Source: Pontibacter mangrovi
GTDB lineage: Bacteria > Bacteroidota > Bacteroidia > Cytophagales > Hymenobacteraceae
NCBI RefSeq assembly: GCF_006385705.1
Contig: NZ_VFRQ01000002.1
Location: 248,001-312,000, forward strand
Reading direction: 5' to 3'
DNA length: 64,000 nucleotides
The notes under the pieces were generated by a model. That model did no database searches, was not told the DNA's origin, and saw nothing but the letters and a program-made list of their open reading frames with translations. The stretch's first letter is position 1. Every line of letters begins with the position of its first letter. The translations under genes were made by a program, and so were the position numbers. Positions 45,139-53,784 of the stretch are shown one piece after another.

Positions 45139-46212
45139 TTACGCCGGCTGCTTCTCCTTCACGGCAAGCTGACCGCAGGCAGCGTCGATATCCTTGCCAC
45201 GGCTACGGCGCACATTTACCTGCAGGCCACGGTCGGCCAGGTAATAGATAAACGCTTGCAGGCGGTCGTCGTCGGTGTTTACGAAATCGGCGTTCTCGAT
45301 CGGGTTATACTCTATCAGGTTGATCTTGCAAGGGATGACCTTGGAGAAGCGCAGCAGCTCCTCAGCATCCTGCAGGGTGTCGTTGAAGTTGTCGAACACG
45401 ATGTACTCATACGTTACCTTGCGACCGGTTATCTGGTGGTAGTGCTTCAGCGCGTCCTTCAGGGCCTCTAGGGAGTTCGTCTCGTTTATCGGCATGATCT
45501 GGTTGCGCTTCTCATCATTCGCCGCATGCAGCGACAGCGCCAGGTTTGCCTTCACGCCGTCATCGGCCATTTTCTTGATCATCTTGGCAATGCCGGCGGT
45601 ACTTACCGTAATCCGGCGCGCCGCCATACCCAGGCCATCGTGCGCCGTGATGCGCTCGATGCTCTTCATCACGTTGGCGTAGTTCAGCATCGGCTCGCCC
45701 ATGCCCATGTACACGATGTTGGTGAGCGGCTGATTGTACTGCTTCAGGCTCTGCTCGTTGATGCGCACTACCTGGTCGTAGATCTCGGCGGCGTCGAGGT
45801 TGCGCACGCGGTCCATGTAGCCGGTGGCGCAGAACTTGCAGCTAAGCGAGCAACCCACCTGGCTGCTCACGCAGGCCGTCTTGCGCTCGTCGTGCGGGAT
45901 CAGCACGCCCTCCACAATATTGCTGTCGTATAGTATGAAAGCAGATTTGATGGTGCCGTCGTTGCTCAGCTGTTCTGTGGCCACCTGCACGGCGTTAATG
46001 GAAAAGTTTTGCTCCAGCTTCTCGCGCAGGGCCAGGCTCACGTTGTTCATCTCCGCAAACGACTGGGCCGAGTGCTTCCAGAGCCACTCGTATACCTGTT
46101 TAGCCCGGAAAGGCTTCTCCCCGTTCTCCACCAGCCACGCCTTCAGGTCGTCCAGCGTCAGCTTCCGGATATCCTTTTTATCAATGATGTTTATATCTGC
46201 AATCAAAGTCAT
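45139..46212 (-). CDS. rlmN: Dual-specificity rRNA/tRNA methyltransferase RlmN
   Basis: A 357-residue radical SAM enzyme that methylates C2 of A2503 in 23S rRNA and A37 in some tRNAs. The [4Fe-4S] cluster motif is Cys121-x3-Cys125-x2-Cys128 in VGCSLSCKFCATGYM. The N-terminal accessory domain (about 1-95) has the PFRAKQVYEWLW pattern. The methyl-carrying cysteine is in the C-terminal end, DIDAACGQLAVKEK. NIVYMGMGEPMLN and SLHAAND are typical RlmN. Starts 21 bases after the convergent-side thioesterase stop, so both may share a message on the minus strand. Confidence 0.96.
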   Translation of the reverse strand: MTLIADINIIDKKDIRKLTLDDLKAWLVENGEKPFRAKQVYEWLWKHSAQSFAEMNNVSLALREKLEQNFSINAVQVATEQLSNDGTIKSAFILYDSNIVEGVLIPHDERKTACVSSQVGCSLSCKFCATGYMDRVRNLDAAEIYDQVVRINEQSLKQYNQPLTNIVYMGMGEPMLNYANVMKSIERITAHDGLGMAARRITVSTAGIAKMIKKMADDGVKANLALSLHAANDEKRNQIMPINETNSLEALKDALKHYHQITGRKVTYEYIVFDNFNDTLQDAEELLRFSKVIPCKINLIEYNPIENADFVNTDDDRLQAFIYYLADRGLQVNVRRSRGKDIDAACGQLAVKEKQPA

Positions 46213-46233
46213 ACTGCAAAATTACAAAAATCC

Positions 46234-46662
46234 TCAGGCTTTAGTTTCAATCTTTGCCTTTACTTCGGCGGGCAGGCTCATTAGTTTGCGTTCCTGGTAG
46301 TTAAAGCACAGCATGCCGGTCTTGGCGCGGGCCACTTCTTTGCCGTTCTGGTTCGTGATGTGGTAGGTGATGTCGAAGCCATACTTGCTCAGGTCGTCAA
46401 AGGCCAGTTCTATAGTTAGCACATCGCCGTAAAAGCCCTCTCCCTTGTACTCGATCGCCACATCAGCCATGATCATACTGGCCCCGCCTATACTTAACTC
46501 GCTCCAGCCGAAGTGGCCGAGCAGCTGCATGCGCGCCTCGTGCATAATGGAGAGCAGGGCGTCGTTGCCGAGGTGGTTGCCGTAGTTCAGGTCGGTTACG
46601 CGCACCGGAATGCGCGCCGTAAAGTGGGTATGGTTGGGGATATATACTTTAACTCGTGCCAT
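46234..46662 (-). CDS. Acyl-CoA thioesterase, 4HBT hot-dog fold
   Basis: A 142-residue protein starting at the ATG at 46662 (MARVKVYIPNHTHFTARIPVRVTDLNYGNHLGNDALL); the longer frame crosses the divergent promoter of mnmD. The hot-dog signature VTDLNYGNHLGND carries the catalytic Asp, and EARMQLL, the central helix, follows. C-terminal strands end KTGMLCFNYQERKLMSLP. This 4HBT/YbgC-like type hydrolyses acyl-CoA thioesters; the chain is unknown. The gene diverges from mnmD and lies upstream of rlmN on the same strand. Confidence 0.86.
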   Translation of the reverse strand: MARVKVYIPNHTHFTARIPVRVTDLNYGNHLGNDALLSIMHEARMQLLGHFGWSELSIGGASMIMADVAIEYKGEGFYGDVLTIELAFDDLSKYGFDITYHITNQNGKEVARAKTGMLCFNYQERKLMSLPAEVKAKIETKA

Positions 46663-46765
46663 AGCATGGGGCAGCTGCAAGTATAAACGCATACTTTGTT
46701 TGCTGCTTTCTATAATTTTATTAAATTCTGGTATTGGTATATTGCGGCTGCATTGCAGTATTGCG

Positions 46766-46773
46766 TACCTTTG
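46766..46773 (+). promoter_or_regulatory. -7 element of mnmD
   Basis: TACCTTTG is an exact TAnnTTTG. ATTG at 46741-46744 lies about 21 bases upstream. Predicted start near 46780, about 12 bases before the ATG. Confidence 0.58.
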
Positions 46774-46791
46774 CAAAGTAACACAAAAACC

Positions 46792-47478
46792 ATGCACCTC
46801 GAAATCCGACAGACAAAAGACGGTTCTAACACCCTTTTTGTGCCCGAGCTGAACGAGCACTACCACTCGGTGCACGGGGCGCTGCAGGAGTCGCAGCATG
46901 TGTTTATAAAGCATGGCCTGGAGCATGCCCTAGAGCAGAAAAAAGACCTGAAAGTGCTGGAGATCGGCTTCGGCACCGGCCTGAACGCCATCCTCACCTT
47001 TCCGTACGCGCTGGCCAAAAAAGCCTTTATCCAGTATGACTCGCTGGAAAAGTACCCGCTAACAGAGGAGGTGGTGCAGCAGCTGCACTACGAGAACATC
47101 ATCCTGAACCCGGAGCTGTACGAGTATTTCCTGAAGCTGCACGCCGCGCCCTGGAACGAGCCCGTTGAGGTGATTCCATACTTTTCGCTGCAGAAGATGC
47201 ATGAGTCGTTGGAGGAGTTTGTGGCGCCAAACGCTTACTACGACGTGGTATACTTTGATGCCTTTGCCCCCGAGAAGCAGCCCGAGCTGTGGTCTGATGC
47301 CATGTTCGAAAAACTGTACAAGGCCATCCGGCCGGGCGGCACCCTGGTTACTTACTGCGCCAAAGGCTCGTTTAAGCGCAGCCTGAAAGCTGCCGGCTTT
47401 GTGGTGGAGGCGCTGCCTGGCCCCCCGGGCAAGCGCGAGATGACGCGTGGCCTGAAGCCGTTGCCCCCCGGCAGCTAA
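46792..47478 (+). CDS. mnmD: tRNA mnm5s2U34 methyltransferase MnmD
   Basis: A 228-residue SAM-dependent methyltransferase that completes the wobble modification mnm5s2U in tRNA, the stand-alone version of the MnmC N-terminal domain. Motif I is VLEIGFGTGLNAIL (about 56-69) and the family signature YFDAFAPEKQPELWS is near 155-170. The end GPPGKREMTRG matches MnmC. The start at 46792 lies right after the promoter; an in-frame ATG at 46696 is upstream of it. The FAD-dependent MnmC C-terminal domain is absent, as is usual in this phylum. Confidence 0.93.
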   Translation: MHLEIRQTKDGSNTLFVPELNEHYHSVHGALQESQHVFIKHGLEHALEQKKDLKVLEIGFGTGLNAILTFPYALAKKAFIQYDSLEKYPLTEEVVQQLHYENIILNPELYEYFLKLHAAPWNEPVEVIPYFSLQKMHESLEEFVAPNAYYDVVYFDAFAPEKQPELWSDAMFEKLYKAIRPGGTLVTYCAKGSFKRSLKAAGFVVEALPGPPGKREMTRGLKPLPPGS

Positions 47479-47540
47479 CACCTGCTACAAAGCAGGCTTT
47501 TTAAAACGTGGTGCCCGGCATCACCGTAAAGCAACCCCTT

Positions 47541-48653
47541 ATGAAACGTGCACTAAATATACTTTTTCGGGCCGTGGCAGCCATTGCTGTTATCGGAACG
47601 CTAGTCCCCCTGTTGCCGGCAGAAGTATGGTATGTGCGCATGTTCGACTTTCCGAGGGTACAGCTGTTCTTTATGGCTGTTATCAGCCTGGTGATGCTGA
47701 ATGCGCTGGGCTTTAAGCACCGCCGGCGCGATAAAGCGGAGCTGCTTATCCTGGCCGCCACGGTTATCTACCAGGCCGTCAACATCTACCCCTACACTGC
47801 CCTTGCGCCGGTGCAAACCATAAAGTCTGAGCGCGACCCTTCCGACACGACGCACCTTAGCATACTGGTTTCTAATGTGCTGATGTCCAACAGGGCCTAC
47901 GACAAACTTATTGGGGCGATAGAGAGCTACAAACCGGATGTACTGCTGGCGCTGGAGACGGACTCTGCCTGGCAAGAGGCCCTGCGGGAGGTTACCGATG
48001 CCTATCCATACCGCGTAGAGGTGCCCCTGGCTAACACCTACGGCATGCACCTGTACAGCAAACTGCCCCTGCGCCAGAAGAAGGTAAGCTATATACTGGA
48101 TAACGACATTCCCTCTATTAAAACCTACATGCAGCTGCGCAGCGGCGCCTGGATAGAGTTCAGGGGCGTGCACCCCAAGCCGCCCGTGCCCACCGAGGAG
48201 AAGAGCTCCAGCAAACGCGACGCAGAGATCATCATAGTAGGCAAGGAGGTAGTGGACTCGAAGTACCCGGTTATCGTGGCCGGCGATTTTAACGACGTGG
48301 CCTGGTCGCCTACCACCAAGCTTTTCCAGGAGGTGAGCCGCCTGCTGGACCCGCGCATAGGCCGGGGCTTTTACAGCACTTACCACGCGCAATATCCTAT
48401 CTTTCGCTGGCCGCTGGACCATATCTTCCACTCCACCCACTTTAAGCTCGTGGAGCTACAGCGCCTGGACAACATCAACTCCGACCATTTCCCGATTTAT
48501 GTGCAGCTCAGTTACGAGCCCGACGAAAAGTATGAGCAGGTGGCGCCCGCCCCAGACGAAGACACGCACGAGGAGGCCAAGGAGACTATAGAAGAAGGTG
48601 TGGAAGAGGCCCTGGAGGAAGGCAAAAAACCAGACACACTGACAACCAAATAG
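47541..48653 (+). CDS. Endonuclease/exonuclease/phosphatase family protein
   Basis: A 370-residue membrane-anchored EEP-superfamily hydrolase. Three hydrophobic segments lie in the first 95 residues. The catalytic domain follows, with SNVLMSNRAYDKLI, the metal-binding Glu in LLALETDSAW, VAGDFNDVAWSP, the DHIFHS block and NSDHFPIYVQL at the end. The last 35 residues are a Glu/Asp-rich tail (HEEAKETIEEGVEEALEEGK). The substrate (nucleic acid, phospholipid or phosphoinositide-like) is unknown. The start at 47541 replaces a weak upstream GTG. Confidence 0.88.
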   Translation: MKRALNILFRAVAAIAVIGTLVPLLPAEVWYVRMFDFPRVQLFFMAVISLVMLNALGFKHRRRDKAELLILAATVIYQAVNIYPYTALAPVQTIKSERDPSDTTHLSILVSNVLMSNRAYDKLIGAIESYKPDVLLALETDSAWQEALREVTDAYPYRVEVPLANTYGMHLYSKLPLRQKKVSYILDNDIPSIKTYMQLRSGAWIEFRGVHPKPPVPTEEKSSSKRDAEIIIVGKEVVDSKYPVIVAGDFNDVAWSPTTKLFQEVSRLLDPRIGRGFYSTYHAQYPIFRWPLDHIFHSTHFKLVELQRLDNINSDHFPIYVQLSYEPDEKYEQVAPAPDEDTHEEAKETIEEGVEEALEEGKKPDTLTTK

Positions 48654-48785
48654 TTATACTTGCACTTCTACCAAAGTATACTTCAGAGCAGCATCCAATT
48701 GCCCGCAAGGGCTGCAGCACATTATTTTCTATTTTGTCCTGATCAAAGATGAACTTAAGCTGCAATGAAATAGTTAGAAGCTAAA

Positions 48786-48814
48786 TTGCACTTTTTTGCA
48801 GCCGCCATACTTTG
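48786..48814 (+). promoter_or_regulatory. Promoter for the gene at 48875
   Basis: TTG at 48786-48788, 19 bases, TACTTTG at 48808-48814. Predicted start near 48821 gives a leader of about 54 bases before the ATG at 48875 and makes a TTG start at 48812 impossible. Confidence 0.5.
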
Positions 48815-48874
48815 AAATTTGAAATAAAGCGCTACATTGCAATACAGAACAGGTATCCCCAAATCGTTCATTAT

Positions 48875-49183
48875 ATGAAAAGCTTACTTAGAAAAGTCTC
48901 TTTTAGCATCATCAAGCCGTTTCTCCCTAAGTATGAAGTGGTTTGCACTACTTATCAGGTAATTCCGGGCCTGCCGGTAAATGGCAACCAGCAGAAGCAC
49001 ACCTTTGAGAAGGGCGCCTCTGAAGAAGCCAGAAAATTCTACGTGAAGGTGGTAAACTCCGACATGACCAGAACCATGGCACCAGTGGAAGTGCACCTGA
49101 AGCGCCGCGGCAAAACAATTGAGAAGCAGCACTTTGGCCCAATAGACGAGCTGAAGAAATTTAACGTGGTGTACAAAGGCTAA
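48875..49183 (+). CDS. Hypothetical protein (102 aa)
   Basis: A 102-residue protein (MKSLLRKVSFSIIKPFLPKYEVVC) with a basic N-terminus and a beta-rich C-terminal two thirds (ARKFYVKVVNSDMTRTMAPVEVHLKRRGKTIEKQHFG). No family recognised. The start is set by the promoter at 48786-48814, which would fall inside a longer version. It ends before a very strong terminator, so it is a single-gene unit and probably real. Confidence 0.65.
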   Translation: MKSLLRKVSFSIIKPFLPKYEVVCTTYQVIPGLPVNGNQQKHTFEKGASEEARKFYVKVVNSDMTRTMAPVEVHLKRRGKTIEKQHFGPIDELKKFNVVYKG

Positions 49184-49202
49184 CCCCTGTACGCACCCAA
49201 GC

Positions 49203-49241
49203 AAAACGCCTCGCCGAAGATAATCCCGGCGAGGCGTTTTT
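49203..49241 (+). terminator. Strong terminator
   Basis: A 14-bp perfect stem (AAAACGCCTCGCCG at 49203-49216 with 49227-49240), 10-base loop, T-rich tail. It also has an A-run on the left and could serve the convergent TetR gene. Confidence 0.93.
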
Positions 49242-49272
49242 GTTTATCGGAACGGCAGTTTATACCTGCTGC

Positions 49273-49809
49273 CTATTTTGCAATAAATTTAGATTTAGTG
49301 AGCTCCAGCATCTTAGCGAAGTGCGTTTTATCCTCGTTGGTGAGGTAAGCGCGCCAAAGGCTTTCTACCAGCAGCATGAGTATCTCGGTTTCTAGCTCCG
49401 GCTCTTTGTGCCCCAGCTTCTGAAACGCCTCTACCAGCTTCTTTTTCACAGAATTCAGGTAGCGCTGGTGGTGCCGCTGCGCCACCTCCTCGTCCACCAT
49501 CCGGAACTGCATGCGCCAGAAATCCCGCTCGTCCTCCACCAGTTTCTGCGGCATGTCCAGCACATTGCTGATCAGCTTGGCCGGGTCGTTCTCCTCTACT
49601 GATTTCTTACTTTTCTCGGTAATTCGCCTGTAGCCTGACTTTACGACAGCCTCCAGCAGGTTTTCCTTGCTGATGTAGTGCTTAAAGATCAGTCCTTCTG
49701 ATACGCCAGCCGCTTTGGCAATCTGGCTAGTGGGAGTGGCATCGTACCCTTTTTCTGCAAAGAGGTGTAATGCGGTGTCTAAAATAATTTCTTTCTTGGT
49801 CTTGGCCAT
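49273..49809 (-). CDS. TetR/AcrR family regulator
   Basis: A 178-residue regulator from the ATG at 49809 (MAKTKKEIILDTALHLFAEKGYDATPTSQIAKAAGVSEGLIFKHYISKENLL): a clear TetR helix-turn-helix at about 8-50, then a helical ligand domain. There is no efflux or enzyme gene next to it on the same strand. A perfect 19-base palindrome (49922-49940) just upstream of its promoter is the likely binding site, so it probably controls itself. Fatty-acid or lipid regulators of this form are frequent in Bacteroidota, but the ligand is unknown. Confidence 0.9.
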   Translation of the reverse strand: MAKTKKEIILDTALHLFAEKGYDATPTSQIAKAAGVSEGLIFKHYISKENLLEAVVKSGYRRITEKSKKSVEENDPAKLISNVLDMPQKLVEDERDFWRMQFRMVDEEVAQRHHQRYLNSVKKKLVEAFQKLGHKEPELETEILMLLVESLWRAYLTNEDKTHFAKMLELTKSKFIAK

Positions 49810-49885
49810 GGTCTTACTGTATAGCGGAATATGCAACGGGATGGCAGGCTCAGGCAAATTTACATGCACCTGCTTGGGCGAATTA

Positions 49886-49940
49886 CAAAAGTACGATATA
49901 GCTACTTAAAAAATAAGTATTTACAAACGATACGTTTGTA
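49886..49940 (-). promoter_or_regulatory. TetR promoter and palindromic operator
   Basis: On the minus strand TACTTTTG (49893 to 49886) is an exact TAnnTTTG. Upstream, TACAAACG (49922-49929) and CGTTTGTA (49933-49940) form a perfect palindrome with ATA between the arms, the size and symmetry expected for a TetR dimer. It lies just beyond the -33 position. Confidence 0.68.
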
Positions 49941-50079
49941 CCGATAGTTTTTTCTGATAAATCTGCCTGTTGTTATACTGCTTGTTGCCATACCCTGGCG
50001 GCAGTGTTTGCAAAGTTTAGCGCAGCATTATAATTTAAATCGGCTATATTGATACTTTATACAGGGCCTAACGCAAATT

Positions 50080-50925
50080 ATGAAACAAAATATACTTCTC
50101 TTCCTAATCTTCATGGCGACGGCCTCCGTGTCTGCCCAAAATAGGGTGAATAAGAAAACAGAGGCGCAAGTAATAAATGAAGGTTATAAGCTATACAGGT
50201 CAGAATTGGCCTCGTGGCACGGCACAGACCTTTTCTTGCAAAACTACCCGCACCTGAGGGAGAAAGCCGGCGGATACTTTTCCTATGAAAGCAATGATAG
50301 CGTAAAGTGTATCTTCTTCAGCAAAGGAGATGTCCCCCAATCCCTGGTATCATTTACATTCGATAAATCATTTAATGTACAGAAGGCAAAGGCTTTGGAG
50401 CAGACGAGGCCTTTTACTGAATTGGAAAACGACCTTTATCAGATAAGAAAAGCCGCGTTAGCTGAAATCAATGCAGATACTCTATTTAAGACCTATAATA
50501 ACACGAGCTTAAATTTAGTACCCTTAATTAACGGCAACGAGAAAAAGGTTTACGTGCTGACAGGCCCGCAGGTGGACGGCGTGGTAGTATTAGGAAACGA
50601 TTACCTTCTTTCTTTCGACAAGAACAACAAAGTCAGGAGCAAGCAACGGCTACATCAGAGCATCATCCCGCTAAACTGCGCCGAGGACGGGGCAGAAGAA
50701 GTATCCACTATTCATACCCACCTGCCAGCTACAGGAGACTATATGACGCCGACTGATATCTGTACGATGCTGCTTTACGGAAACATGAGCAACTGGAAGC
50801 AACACTATACTTTTTCGGATAACTTTGTTTCTATTTGGGATATCCAGAAACGGGACCTGGTGATGCTTACCAGAAAGGCTTGGGATAAGATTATGCAGCA
50901 CCAGGCGGCAAAGCAGCAGAATTAA
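50080..50925 (+). CDS. Secreted protein with JAMM-like motif
   Basis: A 281-residue exported protein with signal MKQNILLFLIFMATASVSAQ. Most of the mature sequence matches no family I recognise. Near residue 210 it has STIHTHLPATGDYMTPTDI, which resembles the JAMM/MPN metalloprotease pattern H-x-H-x7-S-x2-D, here one residue longer and with Thr in place of Ser, preceded by Glu residues. This may be chance. Base composition is more A/T-rich than in neighbours. The 3' end overlaps the convergent fau gene by 4 bases. Confidence 0.65.
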   Translation: MKQNILLFLIFMATASVSAQNRVNKKTEAQVINEGYKLYRSELASWHGTDLFLQNYPHLREKAGGYFSYESNDSVKCIFFSKGDVPQSLVSFTFDKSFNVQKAKALEQTRPFTELENDLYQIRKAALAEINADTLFKTYNNTSLNLVPLINGNEKKVYVLTGPQVDGVVVLGNDYLLSFDKNNKVRSKQRLHQSIIPLNCAEDGAEEVSTIHTHLPATGDYMTPTDICTMLLYGNMSNWKQHYTFSDNFVSIWDIQKRDLVMLTRKAWDKIMQHQAAKQQN

Positions 50926-51503
50926 ACACTATTCTTTTGCCACACTCCCTCCGGCATCACCACCGCATCCAGCGGCACATCAAAGGGGTTCGGATCGGCT
51001 ATACATTCCACGGGCGGCTCCAGCGAAAGGCCTACCTTCAGCACATCCGGGCGGCAGTCGGCCAGAAAGCGGTCGTAGAAGCCTTTGCCATAACCCACGC
51101 GATGGCCAGCCTTATCGAAAGCCAGCAGCGGCACCAGCACCACATCTACCTCCCGGGCATGTATGATTTGCGCGTTTTGCGGCTCGGGGATGCCCCAGGT
51201 ATTCTCTACCAGCACGGCCTCGTCGGTGAGGTGGTGGTGCGTGAGGATGTTTTGCACGGCATCAGTTACCGGCACGGCCACGCGCACCTCGGGGTGCTCC
51301 TGCCGCAGCCGCTCAATGATCAGCCAGGTGTTTACTTCGTTGTTTTTAAGGATAGGCAGAAACACGTGCACCGTTTGCCCTGCCCGCAGCGGAAAATGCC
51401 GGAAGAACAGCTCTGCTATACTTAGGCTACGCCGCTGCACCTCCTCCTGCGGCAGGCTGCGCCGCTTCTGCAGCATGTGTTTGCGCAGCTCTGCCTTCTG
51501 CAT
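50922..51503 (-). CDS. fau: 5-formyltetrahydrofolate cyclo-ligase
   Basis: A 193-residue enzyme that uses ATP to turn 5-formyl-THF into 5,10-methenyl-THF and returns this storage form to the folate pool. The N-terminal KAELRKHMLQKRRSL is typical, followed by a substrate loop with PEPQNAQI and the nucleotide-binding block VPLLAFDKAGHRVGYGKGFYDRFLA near the C-terminal third. Length is normal. It follows bshC directly on the minus strand (the bshC stop and the fau start share position 51503), so the two genes are co-translated. Confidence 0.94.
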   Translation of the reverse strand: MQKAELRKHMLQKRRSLPQEEVQRRSLSIAELFFRHFPLRAGQTVHVFLPILKNNEVNTWLIIERLRQEHPEVRVAVPVTDAVQNILTHHHLTDEAVLVENTWGIPEPQNAQIIHAREVDVVLVPLLAFDKAGHRVGYGKGFYDRFLADCRPDVLKVGLSLEPPVECIADPNPFDVPLDAVVMPEGVWQKNSV

Positions 51504-53068
51504 TACGCCTCCTCCTCCAGTATGGTAAACTTAAATTCCAGCGGGTCGAAAGCCTCTGCCAGCGCCGGTATAAAGTCTGGGTTGTTCGTCTGGAAGGTGA
51601 GCAGGTTGTCCTTTCGCTCCTGCAGGGTACCGCCCGGAAACAATTTATCCTTCAGGTTTTCCAGCTGCTTAAAGGTTTGCTCGTGTTTGCTGTCGCGGGC
51701 TTTGGATATCTTCTTCTCCAGCATCTGCAGCGAGTTGGCTGCTTTCTGCGCCTCGGCCCCCACGGCTTTCACCAGCGTCGGGTCTATATTTTCGGCCAAC
51801 TTCTCCACCTCGGCAAAGGCGGCGGCTACAGCCTCTCCCTGCGCCTCCAGGCTTATCTCCTCCTCGTGCAGCTGGCCCGAAAGCTGCTTTTTCAGCTCCT
51901 GGTAGTCCTGGAACAGGTCCTGTGGTTGGAGCTCCAGTTTATGCATGCGGCTGGCATTGCTGCGGCTGATGTACAGCGCCGAGTTGCGCAGCATCAGCAG
52001 CGGGAAAGCCACCTCATACTTTGCAAAAAGCTTCTTTAGCTGAAACCAGTAGGCCACCTCGGCACCACCACCAATGTAGGCCAGGTTCGGAAGTATAAGC
52101 TCCTCGTACAGCGGCCTGAGGATCACGTTCGGGCTGAAGCGTTCCGGGTGCTCCTGCGCCTCCTGCAGCATCTCCTCCAAAGTATAACTTAGGTCGGTGT
52201 TGAGCACTTTATACTTGCCATCTTCCTGCACAATGCGCTCGCGCAAGGTGTCGGTCAGGTAAAACAGGTTGATCTCGCGGGAGTATACTTGCGGCTTGTA
52301 GCCCAGCTCCTCCAGTTGCGCGCTCGTCTCCTCCACCAGCCGGTTCGACAGCTGCCCGGTTAGCTCCTGCTCCACCACCGGCAGCAGCGCCTTCTTCAGC
52401 TCTGTGTGGTCGCCGTCTATACTTACCAGGCCATACTCCCCGAACAATGCATGTGTAATGGCGCGCGTGGCGTCTGCCAGATTCTTGCTGTTGCGGTAAG
52501 CCTCCTCAAAAACAGGGTATGCCTCCGGCAGCTCCTTCAGCAGCGGCTCCATACTTTCCGTAGAGAACCTGCCTACGGCTCCGGTCTGGTCTGTCTCCCA
52601 GGTATAAGCCTTGCCAAACAGGCTGAAGTGGTTGATCTCGGCAAAGTCGTGGTCTTCGGTGGCCATCCAATACACCGGCACAAAGTTATAGTCGGGGTAT
52701 TTTTCCTGCAGCTGTTTGCAGGTGTTGATGGCCGTGATGATCTTGTAGACAAAGTATAATGGCCCCGTGAAGATGTTGAGCTGGTGGCCTGTGGTGACGG
52801 TGTAGGTGTTGGGCTGCAGCAGCAGGTCGAGGTTCTGCTGCACCTTTGGGTTGATGTCGGAGAGGGAAGTATACTGCTCCTGCAGCGCCTGGTGCAGGGT
52901 TTGGCGTTGCTCTTGGCTAAAGCTTTTCTCCTTCAGCTGTGCCCCGAAGGCTTCCAGGGTCGGGAAGTGGTTGTAGAACGGTTGCAGCTGCCCGCTACAA
53001 CAAAGGTAATCGGTTATGGTTTTGGAGAAGGCGCCGGTGGCGGCGTAGTCTATCTTGGTTATCTTCAT
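51503..53068 (-). CDS. bshC: Bacillithiol synthase BshC
   Basis: A 521-residue enzyme proposed to add cysteine to glucosaminyl-malate, the last step of bacillithiol synthesis. It shows the BshC layout: TVTTGHQLNIFTGPLYFVYKIITAI and VYWMATEDHDFAEINHF in the nucleotide-fold core, NVILRPLYEELILPNLAYIGGGAEVAYWFQLKKLF in the middle, and a long C-terminal coiled coil from about 370. The start at Met6 of the longest frame (53068) has a GGAAG-like site; 53083 is the alternative. Bacillithiol is the main low-mass thiol of many Bacteroidota and supports metal and redox control. Confidence 0.94.
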   Translation of the reverse strand: MKITKIDYAATGAFSKTITDYLCCSGQLQPFYNHFPTLEAFGAQLKEKSFSQEQRQTLHQALQEQYTSLSDINPKVQQNLDLLLQPNTYTVTTGHQLNIFTGPLYFVYKIITAINTCKQLQEKYPDYNFVPVYWMATEDHDFAEINHFSLFGKAYTWETDQTGAVGRFSTESMEPLLKELPEAYPVFEEAYRNSKNLADATRAITHALFGEYGLVSIDGDHTELKKALLPVVEQELTGQLSNRLVEETSAQLEELGYKPQVYSREINLFYLTDTLRERIVQEDGKYKVLNTDLSYTLEEMLQEAQEHPERFSPNVILRPLYEELILPNLAYIGGGAEVAYWFQLKKLFAKYEVAFPLLMLRNSALYISRSNASRMHKLELQPQDLFQDYQELKKQLSGQLHEEEISLEAQGEAVAAAFAEVEKLAENIDPTLVKAVGAEAQKAANSLQMLEKKISKARDSKHEQTFKQLENLKDKLFPGGTLQERKDNLLTFQTNNPDFIPALAEAFDPLEFKFTILEEEA

Positions 53069-53330
53069 GGTTTGTACTTCCATCTGCTTTGTAGCCGTAG
53101 GTTTAGCCCTTTAAACAGTTTAGCCCGAAATGTGTTGCAGCTAATTTATACTTGGCCGCCTCAGCACAAAGTAAAGGTTTTATTTTCGGTTTTGCAGATG
53201 ATACGATAGAAAGCAGGAAGAGGGAGGTGGGCTGTTGCTGTACCTACACGGGTTACACGAAAAAAGCATGTAAACTATTCCGCGGCCAAGCGTAAAGCAG
53301 GGTAGCAAATCAACTTATACTTCTATACCT

Positions 53331-53708
53331 ATGGGATTACTAAGCGGCATGATGGGGCACGCCTCCGAGGTGTCTATCGAAAAACTGGCAAAAGAATTTC
53401 AGCCTATCCTAATCGATGATGAGCGCATCGAACGCGCCTACAAACTGATCCGGGACATGCTGGTGTTCACGAACAAGCGCCTCATCCTAGTAAACAAGCA
53501 GGGCCTCACCGGCTCCAAGATCGATTACCAAAGCATCCCTTACGGCAGCATCAAGATGTTTTCCAAAGAGAGCGCCGGCATCGCCGACCTGGACGCCGAA
53601 CTGAAGATCTGGCTCACCGGGGAATCGGAACCAACGATAAAGCAGGATTTCCGGAAAGGTGATAATATCAATGAGGCGTATCGAGTGCTGAGTAAGTATG
53701 TGTTGTGA
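53331..53708 (+). CDS. PH-domain protein (bPH_3-like)
   Basis: A 125-residue protein covering one bacterial PH domain (DUF1696/bPH_3 type): DERIERAYKLIRDMLVFTNKRLILVNKQGLTGSKIDYQSIPYGSIKMFSKESAGIADLDAELKIW, ending with a C-terminal helix (NINEAYRVLSKYVL). These small domains form ring-like oligomers; their partners are mostly unknown. It has full length and is intact. The REP-like palindrome that precedes the DUF559 gene begins 15 bases after its stop. Confidence 0.85.
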   Translation: MGLLSGMMGHASEVSIEKLAKEFQPILIDDERIERAYKLIRDMLVFTNKRLILVNKQGLTGSKIDYQSIPYGSIKMFSKESAGIADLDAELKIWLTGESEPTIKQDFRKGDNINEAYRVLSKYVL

Positions 53709-53723
53709 CCTCCCCTGCCAAGT

Positions 53724-53776
53724 CCAACCACCCCTAACCCCTCCTTATCCAAGAAGGGGTTAGGGGTGGGTTAACC
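53724..53776. repeat. REP-like palindrome, left of the DUF559 gene
   Basis: Arms CCACCCCTAACCCC at 53728-53741 and its exact complement at 53756-53769 around a 14-base loop. The same G/C-rich unit occurs to the right (54158-54186), inside the palindrome at 62635-62698, and in altered form at the ends of long repeats A, B and C. Confidence 0.8.
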
Positions 53777-53784
53777 ATTTGCAG

